DNA from: an uncultured Arthrobacter sp.
GTDB taxonomy: Bacteria; Actinomycetota; Actinomycetes; Actinomycetales; Micrococcaceae
Length of the DNA stretch: 64,000 nt
Direction of reading: 5' to 3'
Assembly (NCBI RefSeq): GCF_902805515.1
Contig: NZ_CADCTE010000144.1
Span: 22,157 to 86,156 of the forward strand
Part shown: positions 18,484 through 26,885 of the stretch, one piece after another
How positions within the stretch are numbered: position 1 is the stretch's first letter
Layout: each line of letters starts with the position of its first letter
Notes under the pieces: model-generated
Database searches by the model: none
Seen by the model: only the letters and a program-made list of their open reading frames with translations
What the model was told of the DNA's origin: nothing
Made by a program: the position numbers and the translations under genes

Positions 18484-18551
18484 CTATCCATCGTAGACCG
18501 CGGAAAAACCGGCTCTGGCTAGGTGTGCTGCCGGTGGTGTTCACTAGTTCC

Positions 18552-19388
18552 ATGAGAGCCATCTGGAAGGGAGCCGTCGCGTTCGGGCTGGTGAACGTGC
18601 CCGTGAAGGTGTACAGCGCCACCGAAGACCACGACATCGGCCTCCACCAGGTCCACGATAAGGACGGCGGGCGGATCCGCTACCAGCGCCGGTGTGAAAT
18701 CTGCGGGGAAGTGGTCGACTACAAGAACATCGACAAGGCCTACGACGACGGCGAGCACACAGTGGTGCTGACGGAGGAGGACCTCGGCTCGCTCCCGGTC
18801 GAGAAAAGCCGCGAGATCGAGGTGGTCGAGTTCGTTCCCAGCGACCAGATCGACCCCATCATGTACGACCGCTCCTACTACCTCGAGCCCGATTCGGCCT
18901 CCACCAAGGCCTACGTGCTGCTCCGCAAGACCCTCGAGGAGACCGACCGGACGGCGATCGTCCAGTTCTCCCTCCGGCAGAAGAGCCGGCTCGGGGCGCT
19001 GCGGGTCCGCGGCGAGGTCCTGATGCTCCAGTCGCTGCTCTGGGATGACGAGGTCCGCGAGGCCTCCTTCCCCGCCCTCGAGGAAAAGGTGCGCATCTCC
19101 GCCAAGGAGAAGCAGATGTCCGCGGCCCTCGTCGATTCCTTCTCGACGGATTTCGATCCTGAGAACTTCACCGATGAGTATCAGGTGCAGCTGCGCACCC
19201 TGATCGACGCGAAGATCGAGAAGGGCGACACCCTGAGCACCGAGGAGACCTTCGGCGCGTCGGCGGAGGAGGACGACACCAATGTCCTCGACCTGATGGA
19301 GGCCCTGCGCCGCAGTCTCGAGAAAAACCGCGAGAAGAAGTCCGGCGGCAAGAAGGACTCGAGCAGTTCCAAGAAGAAGGGAGCGTAA
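18552..19388 (+). CDS. ku: Ku, DNA-end-binding protein of NHEJ
   Basis: A 278-residue bacterial Ku homodimer subunit that encircles DNA ends and recruits LigD. It begins MRAIWKGAVAFGLVNVPVKVY and contains the bridge-region landmarks RRCEICGEVV (Cys pair), the E-I-E-V-V-E-F-V segment, YYLEP, and the conserved MLQSLLWDDEVR. The C-terminus (about 250-278) is Lys/Ser-rich, as in Ku proteins with a basic tail that modulates DNA binding. The ATG at 18552 begins the family homology; the frame extends upstream without similarity. The stop overlaps the start of the next small gene (TAATG). Divergent ligD supports the end-joining assignment. Confidence 0.95.
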   Translation: MRAIWKGAVAFGLVNVPVKVYSATEDHDIGLHQVHDKDGGRIRYQRRCEICGEVVDYKNIDKAYDDGEHTVVLTEEDLGSLPVEKSREIEVVEFVPSDQIDPIMYDRSYYLEPDSASTKAYVLLRKTLEETDRTAIVQFSLRQKSRLGALRVRGEVLMLQSLLWDDEVREASFPALEEKVRISAKEKQMSAALVDSFSTDFDPENFTDEYQVQLRTLIDAKIEKGDTLSTEETFGASAEEDDTNVLDLMEALRRSLEKNREKKSGGKKDSSSSKKKGA

Positions 19389-19633
19389 TGGGTTTCTTCA
19401 CCGACTCCCACGGCAGGCAGGGCATCGCCCAGCGCCCAAATGCCCTGATCCTGGCCTGGGCCGGGCTGGGCGCGGCGTCCCTGATGGCACTGAAGGACGA
19501 AAACCGCAGGGTGCTCGGCCGGGCCAGCACCGCCAGCCTCGCCATCTGGGCCGTCCTTGAGGCCGCCGACGGCGACAGCGGGTTCCGCAGGACCGCCGGA
19601 GCCCTGACCCTGGCCTGGCTGGTGCGGCGCTAG
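19388..19633 (+). CDS. Small membrane-associated protein, unknown function
   Basis: An 81-residue protein whose start overlaps the ku stop codon, so it is probably co-translated. It has two hydrophobic Ala/Leu-rich stretches (about 20-35 and 47-78 with a charged break) and no recognised domain. The last two bases of its TAG form a shared CTAG with the stop of the convergent nhaA gene. Tight coupling to ku is the only functional hint. Confidence 0.6.
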   Translation: MGFFTDSHGRQGIAQRPNALILAWAGLGAASLMALKDENRRVLGRASTASLAIWAVLEAADGDSGFRRTAGALTLAWLVRR

Positions 19634-21000
19634 CGTTCCTCGAACACGTCGGGGACGCCGTCCCGGTCGGCGTCGACCGTCTCCTTGGCTTCGATCTGCC
19701 GGTAGTGGCGGTTGCGTGAGCGCAGGATGAACGATGCGGCGAACGCGGCGAGGAGCGAGCCGATCAGCACCGCGACCTTCGCGTGGTCGTCCTCCGGGGT
19801 GCCCTGGCCGAAGCCGAGCTCCGCGATGAGCAGGGAGACGGTGAACCCGATGCCGGCCAGCAGGGCGGCTCCGGCGATATCCACCCAGGACAGGTCGGGG
19901 TCCAGGTTGGCCTTTTCGGCCTTGGTCACGAGCCAGACCGCCAGCAGGATGCCGACCGGCTTTCCGACCACCAGTGCCAGGACGATACCCACGGCGATCG
20001 GGTCGGTGATGGCACTGAGGAACCCCGAGGCGCCGCCGATCGTCACCCCCGCCGAGAAGAAAGCGAAGACCGGGACCGCGACACCTGCCGACAGGGGCCG
20101 GATGCGGTGCTCCATCGTGTCCGCCAGCCCCTCGGTCTCCGGCACGGTGGAGCCTCCGGACTGGGCTTTCCGCGGGGGCCGGACCGGAACCGCAAAGCCC
20201 AGGAGGACTCCGGCGACGGTGGCGTGGACCCCCGAGGCGTGCACCAGTGCCCAGACGATGAACCCGAGGGGCAGCAGGATCAGCCACGGGGCCGCCGCCT
20301 GGCGCTGGAAGAACCGGGAGAACCGGTGGGCGAGGAAGGCGTAGAGGGCGAGCGGAAGCACCGCCAGCAGCAGGGGCGGGGCGGCGATGTCCCCGGAATA
20401 GAAGAAGGCGATGATGCTGATGGCGATCAGGTCGTCCACGACGGCGAGGGTGAGCAGGAAGATCCGCAGGGCCCCGGGTAGGTGGGATCCGACGACGGCG
20501 AGCACCGCCAGGGCAAAGGCGATATCGGTGGCCGTGGGAATCGCCCACCCGCGCAGCGCGTCTGAGCCGCTGCCCAGGATCACCGCGACGTAGATCAGCG
20601 CGGGCACCACGACGCCGCCTACAGCGGCTGCCACCGGAACGATGGCCCGGTCGAAGCGTTTCAGGTCACCGGCGACGAACTCCCGCTTCAGTTCGAGCCC
20701 GGCGAGGAAGAAGAAGATGGCAAGCAGGCCGTCGGCCGCCCAGGCCCCGACGCTGAGTTCGAGGTGCAGCGGTTCGTAGCCGAATCTGGTGTCGCGCAGG
20801 GCGAAGTAGCCGTCGGCGGCGGGGGTGTTGGCGAGGATCAGTGCCAGCGTTGTGGCCAGGAGCAAAAGCGCTCCGCCCACCGTCTCCTTGCGCAGGATCG
20901 AGGAGATCCTTAGATGTTCGGGATAGCTGGCCCGGGCGAAGACCCGTTTGGCCGCGGGCCTGCCCGAGGGGTCTGTGGATGGGGAGGGGGTGGAGGACAA
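19630..21000 (-). CDS. nhaA: Na+/H+ antiporter NhaA
   Basis: A 456-residue NhaA-family antiporter with about eleven to twelve predicted membrane helices. Diagnostic segments are [10 protein letters not shown], the helix with [17 protein letters not shown], and the adjacent aspartates in [18 protein letters not shown], which bind the transported cations. The hydrophilic N-terminus (1-35) and a C-terminal tail ending [12 protein letters not shown] are extensions. It exchanges cytoplasmic Na+ for protons in pH and salt balance. TTG at 21000 is chosen because AAGGAG lies seven bases upstream. It overlaps the convergent small gene by four bases. Confidence 0.93.
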   Translation of the reverse strand: MSSTPSPSTDPSGRPAAKRVFARASYPEHLRISSILRKETVGGALLLLATTLALILANTPAADGYFALRDTRFGYEPLHLELSVGAWAADGLLAIFFFLAGLELKREFVAGDLKRFDRAIVPVAAAVGGVVVPALIYVAVILGSGSDALRGWAIPTATDIAFALAVLAVVGSHLPGALRIFLLTLAVVDDLIAISIIAFFYSGDIAAPPLLLAVLPLALYAFLAHRFSRFFQRQAAAPWLILLPLGFIVWALVHASGVHATVAGVLLGFAVPVRPPRKAQSGGSTVPETEGLADTMEHRIRPLSAGVAVPVFAFFSAGVTIGGASGFLSAITDPIAVGIVLALVVGKPVGILLAVWLVTKAEKANLDPDLSWVDIAGAALLAGIGFTVSLLIAELGFGQGTPEDDHAKVAVLIGSLLAAFAASFILRSRNRHYRQIEAKETVDADRDGVPDVFEER

Positions 21001-21150
21001 AAAGAGCTCCTTGTGTCGGCGGTCGCTTGAGATAGCGCCGACCAGACTTCCCGGCTCACCACTAACCAGCCTACCCGGCGGAGCTGGTGATGCATACCGG
21101 GCGGTCCGCCGACAGCCGGCCCGGCGTGGCTGCCTGCGGCCGATGCAGCA

Positions 21151-21819
21151 TCAGGCTTCGAGCTCCCGGGCAAGTTCCGGCAGTGCGGTGAGGACCAGAT
21201 CGGGACGGCGGAAGGACGAGGGGTAGGGAGAGCCGCTGCGGTTCAGCCAGGCGGTGCGCATGCCCGCCCGTGCTGCCCCGTCGATGTCCCAGGGATGGGA
21301 GGCGATCAGCATCATGTCCTCGACCCCGGTGCCGCAGGCCCCGGCCGCGTAGCCGTACGCCAAGGGTGCGGGCTTCCACAGCGGTGCATCCTCCACTGAG
21401 AGGAACTTCTCGAAGCACCCCTCGATCCCGGCGCGCTGCGCGAGCCCTTCGGCGATGGCCGCCGCGCCGTTGGTCAGGGTGATGAGGCGGTGGCCGCTGT
21501 TGGTCAGCGCTTCGATGCCGGGGACGACGTCGTCGTGGACGCCGAGGCTCCGGAACCGGTCAAGCAGCAGCGTTACGGCGTCGTCGACGCTCCGGTTGAG
21601 GGGCTGTCCGGCCAGCACGGACCGGAGGGCATCCTCGGCCACGCCTGCGAAACGGGGATTGATGCCGGCGGCGGTCAGCGCGAAGCCGTCCCGCAGCAGG
21701 GATGCGAACCACCACCGGGCGGTTCCGTCCGAGCAGCCGATCCCGGCGAAGTGCCCGGCCATGGGCGAGAGGTCCGAGAGGGTTTCATTGACGTCGAAGA
21801 CAAGCACCGTGGGGCGCAT
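21151..21819 (-). CDS. Haloacid dehalogenase type II-like hydrolase
   Basis: A 222-residue HAD-superfamily protein of the L-2-haloacid dehalogenase (type II) group. The nucleophile Asp9 lies in VFDVNETLSDL (7-17), motif II is LITLTNGA near 113-120, Lys in KPAPLAYGYAA near 149-159, and the acidic motif in SHPWDIDGA near 172-180. DVNETL instead of DxDGT is typical of this group. It could remove halide from haloacids or act on another substrate; residues cannot decide this. It is alone, upstream of nhaA on the same strand by about 150 bases. Confidence 0.8.
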   Translation of the reverse strand: MRPTVLVFDVNETLSDLSPMAGHFAGIGCSDGTARWWFASLLRDGFALTAAGINPRFAGVAEDALRSVLAGQPLNRSVDDAVTLLLDRFRSLGVHDDVVPGIEALTNSGHRLITLTNGAAAIAEGLAQRAGIEGCFEKFLSVEDAPLWKPAPLAYGYAAGACGTGVEDMMLIASHPWDIDGAARAGMRTAWLNRSGSPYPSSFRRPDLVLTALPELARELEA

Positions 21820-22058
21820 GGCGCCCTACCCTTCGTCGATCGGGCAGGAGCTGGCGGGTTCTCTGGTGTGCATCGGGTCTCCGGTTCCTCGGGCGTCCGC
21901 GGCGTGAACCGCTGGGGGAAGCCTAGTTCCGCGGACGGCCGCTGGGAACAGTCCGGCAGGAGCACCGTCTGGGACTCCCTCGGTGCCTGCCCCGTCCAGG
22001 CACGGAAGACCGGGTTTGGAGCGCGCGGGAAATGCCCTAAGCTATTGGAGAACCATCT

Positions 22059-22132
22059 GCCTGTGTAGCTCAGTCTGGTAGAGCATCCGCTTCACACGCG
22101 GAAGGCCCGGGGATCGAGGCCCCGCGCAGGCA
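22059..22132 (+). tRNA. tRNA-Val (anticodon CAC)
   Basis: The 74-base cloverleaf is complete: acceptor GCCTGTG pairs with CGCAGGC (one G-U), the anticodon stem CCGC/GCGG flanks loop TTCACAC with anticodon CAC, and the T arm has GGATCGAGGCC. Discriminator A; CCA is not encoded. A strong terminator follows directly. Confidence 0.95.
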
Positions 22133-22138
22133 CTTCAC

Positions 22139-22175
22139 GCCCTCCCGCAGTTTTTGCGGGAGGGCTGCGTTTTTA
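22139..22175 (+). terminator. Intrinsic terminator of tRNA-Val
   Basis: An 11-base perfect stem (GCCCTCCCGCA at 22139-22149 with its complement at 22155-22165), a five-base loop, and a downstream TTTTT run (22171-22175). Confidence 0.85.
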
Positions 22176-22231
22176 AGCCCCTGCTGCGACGGCTCCCCTC
22201 CTCGGCACCCCTTCCTCCGCCCTCCTTCCTC

Positions 22232-22259
22232 GGCCCCCGGCCCCCGGCCCCCGGCCCCC
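22232..22259. repeat. Four tandem GGCCCCC units
   Basis: Seven-base unit GGCCCCC repeated four times between the tRNA-Val terminator and the hsp20 promoter region. It looks like a simple slippage-type repeat; no gene covers it. Confidence 0.85.
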
Positions 22260-22318
22260 GACCGTATCCGGCCTTTCCTCCTCCGCCCGATCGGACCTCG
22301 AAAAAGTCGACTTACACC

Positions 22319-22345
22319 TTGGCACTCTCCCCCTGAGAGTGCTAA
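22319..22345. promoter_or_regulatory. CIRCE-like operator (HrcA site) of hsp20
   Basis: TTGGCACTC, nine bases, GAGTGCTAA: one mismatch in the left arm from the CIRCE consensus TTAGCACTC-N9-GAGTGCTAA, which is bound by the heat-shock repressor HrcA. The left arm may double as a -35 (TTGGCA), with TAATTT (22343-22348) as -10 at 18-base spacing. It lies about 93 bases before the hsp20 start. Confidence 0.88.
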
Positions 22346-22356
22346 TTTAACTGCGG

Positions 22357-22377
22357 GTTGAGCGGAACCCGCTCAAC
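22357..22377. promoter_or_regulatory. HAIR-like inverted repeat (possible HspR site)
   Basis: GTTGAGC, seven bases, GCTCAAC is a perfect 7-7-7 inverted repeat. It matches the core and spacing of the HAIR consensus CTTGAGT-N7-ACTCAAG recognised by HspR; the outer base pair differs. It lies 11 bases downstream of the CIRCE-like element, probably around the transcription start. Confidence 0.7.
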
Positions 22378-22437
22378 TCTGATAGATGAAGAAAACCACC
22401 ACCGTCGGTGGCCGTTGTGCGAAGGAGTTGTTTTCAA

Positions 22438-22902
22438 ATGGCCATGAAGTTCGACCCGTTCCGGGAATTGGACCGCGTCGCCGGTGCGCTGCTGGATCCC
22501 CGGCAGGGGCTGCGCCTGATGCCCATGGACCTGTACCGCGAGGGCGACCACTACATCCTGACCGCCGACCTTCCGGGCATCGATCCGGGCTCCGTCGATA
22601 TTGACGTCGACGGCCAGCTGCTCACCATCCGGGCCGAGCGCACTCTGCGCGGGGCCGAAGGGGTCAAGTGGCTGACCCGCGAGCGCGAGAGCGGATCCTT
22701 CCTCCGCCAGCTCAACCTCGGCCAGGGGATCGACATCGACGCCATCTCGGCCCGTTACGAGAACGGCGTGCTGAGCGTCAACATCCCCGTGACCGAGCGG
22801 GCAAAGCCGCGGAAGATCGAGATCAGGTCGGGAACCGATTCCGAGGCCGTGAAGGGTGAGTCCGTCGAGGGCGGATCCGGGCAGAAGACCGTCGAAGCCT
22901 AG
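22438..22902 (+). CDS. hsp20: Hsp20/alpha-crystallin small heat-shock protein
   Basis: A 154-residue small heat-shock protein, an ATP-independent holdase for unfolding proteins. The N-terminal arm has FDPFRELDRVAG (5-16). The alpha-crystallin domain spans about 28-122, with PMDLYREGDHYILTADLPG (29-47) and the signature ARYENGVLSVNIPV (105-118). The IEI near 127-129 is the C-terminal anchoring motif that drives oligomer assembly. GAAGGAG at 22421 sets the ATG at 22438. Upstream CIRCE-like and HAIR-like operators predict strong heat induction through HrcA and possibly HspR. It is monocistronic, closed by a GC-rich hairpin. Confidence 0.95.
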   Translation: MAMKFDPFRELDRVAGALLDPRQGLRLMPMDLYREGDHYILTADLPGIDPGSVDIDVDGQLLTIRAERTLRGAEGVKWLTRERESGSFLRQLNLGQGIDIDAISARYENGVLSVNIPVTERAKPRKIEIRSGTDSEAVKGESVEGGSGQKTVEA

Positions 22903-22930
22903 GAGCCGCAGGGGCTCTCCCCTTCCCGGG

Positions 22931-22973
22931 CCGGGCTGGGCGCACTTCGCGCCCGGCCCGGCCTTCGCCTTTT
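22931..22973 (+). terminator. Terminator after hsp20
   Basis: A 13-base stem (22931-22943 with 22949-22961, one G-U type mismatch), five-base loop, followed by CCTTCGCCTTTT. Confidence 0.75.
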
Positions 22974-23025
22974 CAGCCAGCGGATTTTCCTTGCAAACAC
23001 CAGCGCCTGCGGAAAGGATGGCGGG

Positions 23026-23823
23026 ATGGATTTCTCTCCCGCCACCGCCATCGTCACGGGATCCGATTCGGGGATCGGCAGGGCCACCGCGCTGGCCCTG
23101 GCCGAGGCCGGCCTCGATGTCGGCATCACCTGGCACTCGGACTCGGAGGGGGCGGAGGAGACCGCCCGCGGAGTCCGCGCCTTCGGGCGGAAGGCCGTCG
23201 TCGCCCAACTCGACACCACCGACGCCCCCGCCTGCGGCGACGTTGTGGACGCAATGGCCGAGGAGCTCGGCGGTGTCGACGTCTTCGTCAACAACGCCGG
23301 AGTCAACGGCGGCACCCTCTTCCTCGAGACCGACTGGGACACCTGGCGAGGCACCCTCGCGGCGAACCTCGACGGGGCGTTCGTCTGCATCCAGCGGGCC
23401 GCGGCCCGGATGGTCAAGGCCGGCCGGGGCGGGCGCATCATCGCGGTCACCAGCGTGCACCAGGAGCAGCCCCGGGTCGGCTCCGCGGCGTACGACGCCT
23501 CCAAGCACGGGCTGGGCGGACTGGTGCGGACCATCGCCCTCGAGCTGGCCGACCGGGGCATTACGGCCAACGCCGTGCTGCCCGGGGAAATCTCGACCCC
23601 AATGAACGACGCCGAAGACGTGGACCCCCGAACCGTCGACCGGCCGGGCATTCCGGTGGGCCGTCCCGGCGACGCGAAGGAGGTCGCCGCGGTCATCGCG
23701 TTCCTCGCCTCGCCGGCCTCAAGCTACGTCAACGGGGCATCGTTCGTGGTCGACGGCGGGATGCTCCAGATGGGGCCGCAGGCAGGGTCGCACCTCACCA
23801 GCGGGGCGTGGCGCTCACTCTGA
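23026..23823 (+). CDS. SDR-family NAD(P)-dependent oxidoreductase
   Basis: A 265-residue classical short-chain dehydrogenase/reductase. The cofactor-binding TGSDSGIG lies at 11-18, NNAG near 90, and the catalytic Tyr156 and Lys160 in AYDASKHG with an upstream serine. GEISTPMN and the C-terminal SSYVNGASFVVDGGM are as in the family. The substrate is unknown. ATG at 23026 begins MDFSPATAIVTG. It lies between hsp20 and pstS on the same strand. The terminator after hsp20 suggests its own promoter. Confidence 0.88.
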   Translation: MDFSPATAIVTGSDSGIGRATALALAEAGLDVGITWHSDSEGAEETARGVRAFGRKAVVAQLDTTDAPACGDVVDAMAEELGGVDVFVNNAGVNGGTLFLETDWDTWRGTLAANLDGAFVCIQRAAARMVKAGRGGRIIAVTSVHQEQPRVGSAAYDASKHGLGGLVRTIALELADRGITANAVLPGEISTPMNDAEDVDPRTVDRPGIPVGRPGDAKEVAAVIAFLASPASSYVNGASFVVDGGMLQMGPQAGSHLTSGAWRSL

Positions 23824-23855
23824 GATGCCGCACCCGGGCCTGTAACGTAGACCGG

Positions 23856-24977
23856 GTGAAAGCCGTACCTCCCCGCCTCACCGCAGCCGCCTCCGCCGTC
23901 ATCCTCGGCGTCACGCTCACCGCCTGCGGGTCCGACTATCCCCTGGGCCCGGAGCAGGAAGCAGCGGCACGCAACGCCGATTCGAAGCTCCAGGGGGCCA
24001 TCACCGGCGCCGGCTCATCGGCGCAGGGACCCGCCATGGAGGCCTGGCGTGCGGCCTTCGCCACCACCAATCCGCGCGCCCAGGTGCAGTACTCCCCCGA
24101 CGGCTCCGGCGCCGGGCGCGGAGCACTCCTGGCCGGGGCAGTGACCTTCGCCGGGTCCGACGCCTACCTCAACGACGAGGAGCTCGCCGAATCGACCGAG
24201 GCCTGCGGGCCGGGCGGCGCCTTCAACATTCCCGCCTATGTCTCCCCCATCAGCATCGCCTTCAACCTCCCGGGCATCACCGAGTTGAACCTCGATGCGG
24301 CGGCCATCGCTCGAATTTTCCGCGGTGAGATCACCGTCTGGAACGACCCGCAGATCGCCTCGCAGAACCCGGGCGTCGACCTGCCCGGGACGCGCATCGC
24401 CCCGGTCAGCAGGTCCGATGACTCCGGGACCACCGAAAACTTCACCGACTACCTCCACGCCGTGGTGCCCGAGATCTGGACCGACGAGCCCGACGGCACC
24501 TGGCCCGGAAACATCGGCGGGGAGAACTCCAAGGGCAACTCCGGGGTGGTCAGCACCGTCTCGGGCACCGAGGGTGCCGTGACCTACGCCGACGATTCCG
24601 CCGTCGGACCGCCCCTTGGACGGGTGAACCTGCGCGTGGGCAGCGAGTACGTGCCCGTCAGCGCCGAAGCCGCGGCGGCCGCCGTCAACCTCGCCTCGAT
24701 GGTTCCCGGCCGCCCCGACTACGACATGTCCCTCGAACTCGACCGCACGACGACGGCCCCGGGGGCGTACCCCCTCGTGCTGGTGTCTTACCACATCTAC
24801 TGCACGAGCTATGAGAACGAACAGTCGGCCGAGGTGGCCAAGGCGTTCGGCGAATATGCGGTGAGCGAGGAAGGCCAGCAGGAGGCGGCCGAGGCCGCGA
24901 AGAGCGCCCCGCTCTCGGCCGAGCTCTCCCGCCGGGCTCTGGAGTCGATCGCCGGGATCACCGCGGCGAAGGGCTGA
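23856..24977 (+). CDS. pstS: PstS-type phosphate-binding lipoprotein (no pstCAB nearby)
   Basis: A 373-residue periplasmic-type phosphate-binding protein of ABC import. The signal peptide ends in the lipobox LTAC (about 20-23), giving a lipid-anchored mature protein. Phosphate-ligand motifs are visible: ITGAGSSAQGPAMEAW, YSPDGSGAGRG, and SRSDDSGTTENFTDYL. GTG at 23856 is the start that places a proper signal peptide at the N-terminus. The permease and ATPase genes pstCAB do not follow; a terminator and an opposite-strand gene do. They may be elsewhere, or this is an extra binding protein. Confidence 0.9.
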   Translation: MKAVPPRLTAAASAVILGVTLTACGSDYPLGPEQEAAARNADSKLQGAITGAGSSAQGPAMEAWRAAFATTNPRAQVQYSPDGSGAGRGALLAGAVTFAGSDAYLNDEELAESTEACGPGGAFNIPAYVSPISIAFNLPGITELNLDAAAIARIFRGEITVWNDPQIASQNPGVDLPGTRIAPVSRSDDSGTTENFTDYLHAVVPEIWTDEPDGTWPGNIGGENSKGNSGVVSTVSGTEGAVTYADDSAVGPPLGRVNLRVGSEYVPVSAEAAAAAVNLASMVPGRPDYDMSLELDRTTTAPGAYPLVLVSYHIYCTSYENEQSAEVAKAFGEYAVSEEGQQEAAEAAKSAPLSAELSRRALESIAGITAAKG

Positions 24978-25002
24978 CAGCGTCTTCCCGGGGACGGGCA
25001 GA

Positions 25003-25038
25003 ACGACGGCGGGGCACCGGTTGGTGCCCCGCCGTCGT
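25003..25038. terminator. Strong hairpin terminator between convergent genes
   Basis: A perfect 16-base stem (25003-25018 with 25023-25038) and a GGTT loop between the ends of pstS and the SRPBCC gene. There is no T-run, but the stem is long enough to act in both directions. Confidence 0.75.
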
Positions 25039-25060
25039 CGTCCGTGTACCGGCTCTGCGC

Positions 25061-25612
25061 CTACTGTCCGGCGCGCGGTCCGCCCGACTCCGGATCGTCG
25101 AGGGAAAGGTCCGGAAGGTCGCCATTGGCCGGTGATGCCTCGGAGCTGACTCCACTCGAGGGTGCGCTGATGTCACCGCGCCAGGCGCCGCTCTCACCGC
25201 CGCTCTTCTCGATGAATTCCTTGAACCGCTTGAGGTCTGCCTTCACCTGCCGCTTGTCGGCATTGACCACCGAGCCGATCTTCTCGCTGAAGGTCTCGGG
25301 GTGCCAGTCGAGCTGCACCATCAACCGGGTGGTGTTGTCGTCGATCCGGTGGAAGGTCACCACGCCGGCATGGGATTCGCCGTCGGTGCTTTTCCATGCC
25401 ACCCGCTCATCGGGGTGCTGCTCGGTGATCTCGGCATCGAACTCCCGCTTCACGCCGCCGATGCTCGTCACCCAGTGGGTGGAGGTGGCCGAAAGCTGGG
25501 TCACCGAGTCGACGCCGCCCATGAACTTGGGGAAGGTTTCGAACTGTGTCCACTGGTTGTAGGCCGTGCTGACCGGTACCGAAACTTCGATCGATTCCTG
25601 GACTGATGCCAT
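25061..25612 (-). CDS. SRPBCC-fold (polyketide cyclase/dehydrase-like) protein
   Basis: A 183-residue protein. The SRPBCC domain spans about 1-145: ESIEVSVPVSTAYNQWTQFETFPKFM (6-31), VAWKSTDGESHAGVVTFHRIDD, and MVQLDWHPE. An acidic Ser-rich tail (about 140-183) follows. Proteins of this type bind hydrophobic ligands and are often stress-induced in Actinobacteria; the ligand is unknown. The ATG at 25612 follows AAGGAGGAACGCGTT. It converges with pstS and diverges from a dps remnant. Confidence 0.8.
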   Translation of the reverse strand: MASVQESIEVSVPVSTAYNQWTQFETFPKFMGGVDSVTQLSATSTHWVTSIGGVKREFDAEITEQHPDERVAWKSTDGESHAGVVTFHRIDDNTTRLMVQLDWHPETFSEKIGSVVNADKRQVKADLKRFKEFIEKSGGESGAWRGDISAPSSGVSSEASPANGDLPDLSLDDPESGGPRAGQ

Positions 25613-25755
25613 AACGCGTTCCTCCTTGGGGTGGGCCGGTACCGCTCTTCGCGTCCCGGCTTGGACTCCACGTGATTCTCAAGATTACCAAACAATAAGC
25701 ACCCTTAGGATATTGCAGATCCGTTGGAATTGGCCAATACGCGGTTCCCGGATGA

Positions 25756-25941
25756 CAGCTCGAGTCGGCGGTCCAGCGGATGCGCGACGTCCACGACCAG
25801 GTCGACGAGGAAGATCCGACGACCGCAGACATCCTCCACGGTTTCATCGAGAAGCTCGAGCAGTACGCGTGGATGGTCGAAGCCGAGAACATGGAGCCCA
25901 CCACCGAGGTGACCGAGCCCACCCACGCCGCCTCCGTCTAG
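25756..25941 (+). pseudogene. C-terminal remnant of a Dps-family gene
   Basis: An in-frame stretch of 61 codons, directly after a TGA (25753-25755), reads QLESAVQRMRDVHDQVDEED, then P-T-T-A-D-I-L-H, and later LEQYAWMVEAEN. This is the last helix region of Dps ferritin-like proteins, including the E-x-x-A-W-M-x-x-A-E-N ending. The remaining two thirds of a Dps protein, including the ferroxidase residues, are absent upstream in all frames. No start codon or ribosome site precedes it. A deletion between the SRPBCC gene and this point would explain it. Confidence 0.7.
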
Positions 25942-26125
25942 GCGGCCTCTGTCTTCGACATCAAGCCACCATCTTGTAGTGTGTAGGCTTATTAAGCGTT
26001 AAACGGTCTAGCAGAAGGCCGATCACGAACACTTCCGGAGTTTGTGCATCGGTCCCTGAATCCATGGGGTGCGCCAGCGGCTGATGCTCCATCTGGGACG
26101 ACCGAACGAAACAGGACCAGAGATC

Positions 26126-26860
26126 ATGGCCGACCGGGTTGCCGGGCAAACACCCACCGACTACCTTCAGGAACTCATCCTCGAAACCGACGATGTCGAA
26201 GAATTCCTCAACGAATTTGCGGCGTTTTCTGCCAACCAGTTGTTTGACCGCACCGGCTCGGTACTCTGCGGAGTCACCCTTCTCCGGAGCAGGCGGGCGG
26301 GCACCGTTGCCAGCAGCAGCCACAAAGCCAAGGAACTCGACGAAATCCAGTACCGCCACGCGAACGGGCCCTGCCTGACCGCCTGCATTGAGCACCGGAC
26401 CGTCCACGTGGCCGACGTGGCCACCGACGAACGGTGGCCCGACTACCTCTCCGACATTGCACAGCACGGCGTCCGGTCGATCCTTGGGGTGCCCTTCGAC
26501 CTCGAAGCGGGAACGAAAGCGGCGCTGAACGTGTACTCCATGCAGAACGGAGGCTTCGACGAGGAGTCGATCCGCACCGCCGAGGGGTTCGTCCGCCAGA
26601 CTTCCAAGGCGCTGATGCTCTCGGTCCGCCTGGCCCAGCACAGCGACTCGGTGTCGAACCTCAAGGCGGCGATGAAATCCCGCACCGCCATCGATATCGC
26701 CATCGGGATCATCATGGCCCAGAACCGCTGCAGCCAGCAGGAGGCCTTCAACATCCTCAAGTCGGTCTCAAGCAGCCGCAACCGGAAGGTCCGCGACATC
26801 GCCGCCTCCGTGGTGGCCTCCATCGGCCAGGGCGAGCCCGAGACGCACTTCGAGGCCTAG
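26126..26860 (+). CDS. GAF and ANTAR domain regulator
   Basis: A 244-residue cytoplasmic regulator. A GAF sensor domain (about 20-165) includes the family-typical LDEIQYRHANGPCLTACIE and a V-R-S-I-L-G-V-P-F segment. An ANTAR RNA-binding domain (about 180-235) includes LKAAMKSRTAIDIAIGIIMA and the helix with CSQQEAFNILKSVSSSRNRK. ANTAR proteins bind paired RNA hairpins to prevent transcription termination. The signal and RNA targets are unknown. ATG at 26126 (MADRVAGQ) is preferred; an in-frame ATG 19 codons upstream has no better ribosome site. Two long hairpin-forming repeats lie just downstream. Confidence 0.85.
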   Translation: MADRVAGQTPTDYLQELILETDDVEEFLNEFAAFSANQLFDRTGSVLCGVTLLRSRRAGTVASSSHKAKELDEIQYRHANGPCLTACIEHRTVHVADVATDERWPDYLSDIAQHGVRSILGVPFDLEAGTKAALNVYSMQNGGFDEESIRTAEGFVRQTSKALMLSVRLAQHSDSVSNLKAAMKSRTAIDIAIGIIMAQNRCSQQEAFNILKSVSSSRNRKVRDIAASVVASIGQGEPETHFEA

Positions 26861-26885
26861 GCTGGGGCGTCCGCCGGCCAAGCCT

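Noticed and set aside
22059..22132. tRNA-Val as an integration site for a mobile element
   Set aside because: No integrase gene, no duplicated tRNA 3' end and no foreign-looking block nearby.
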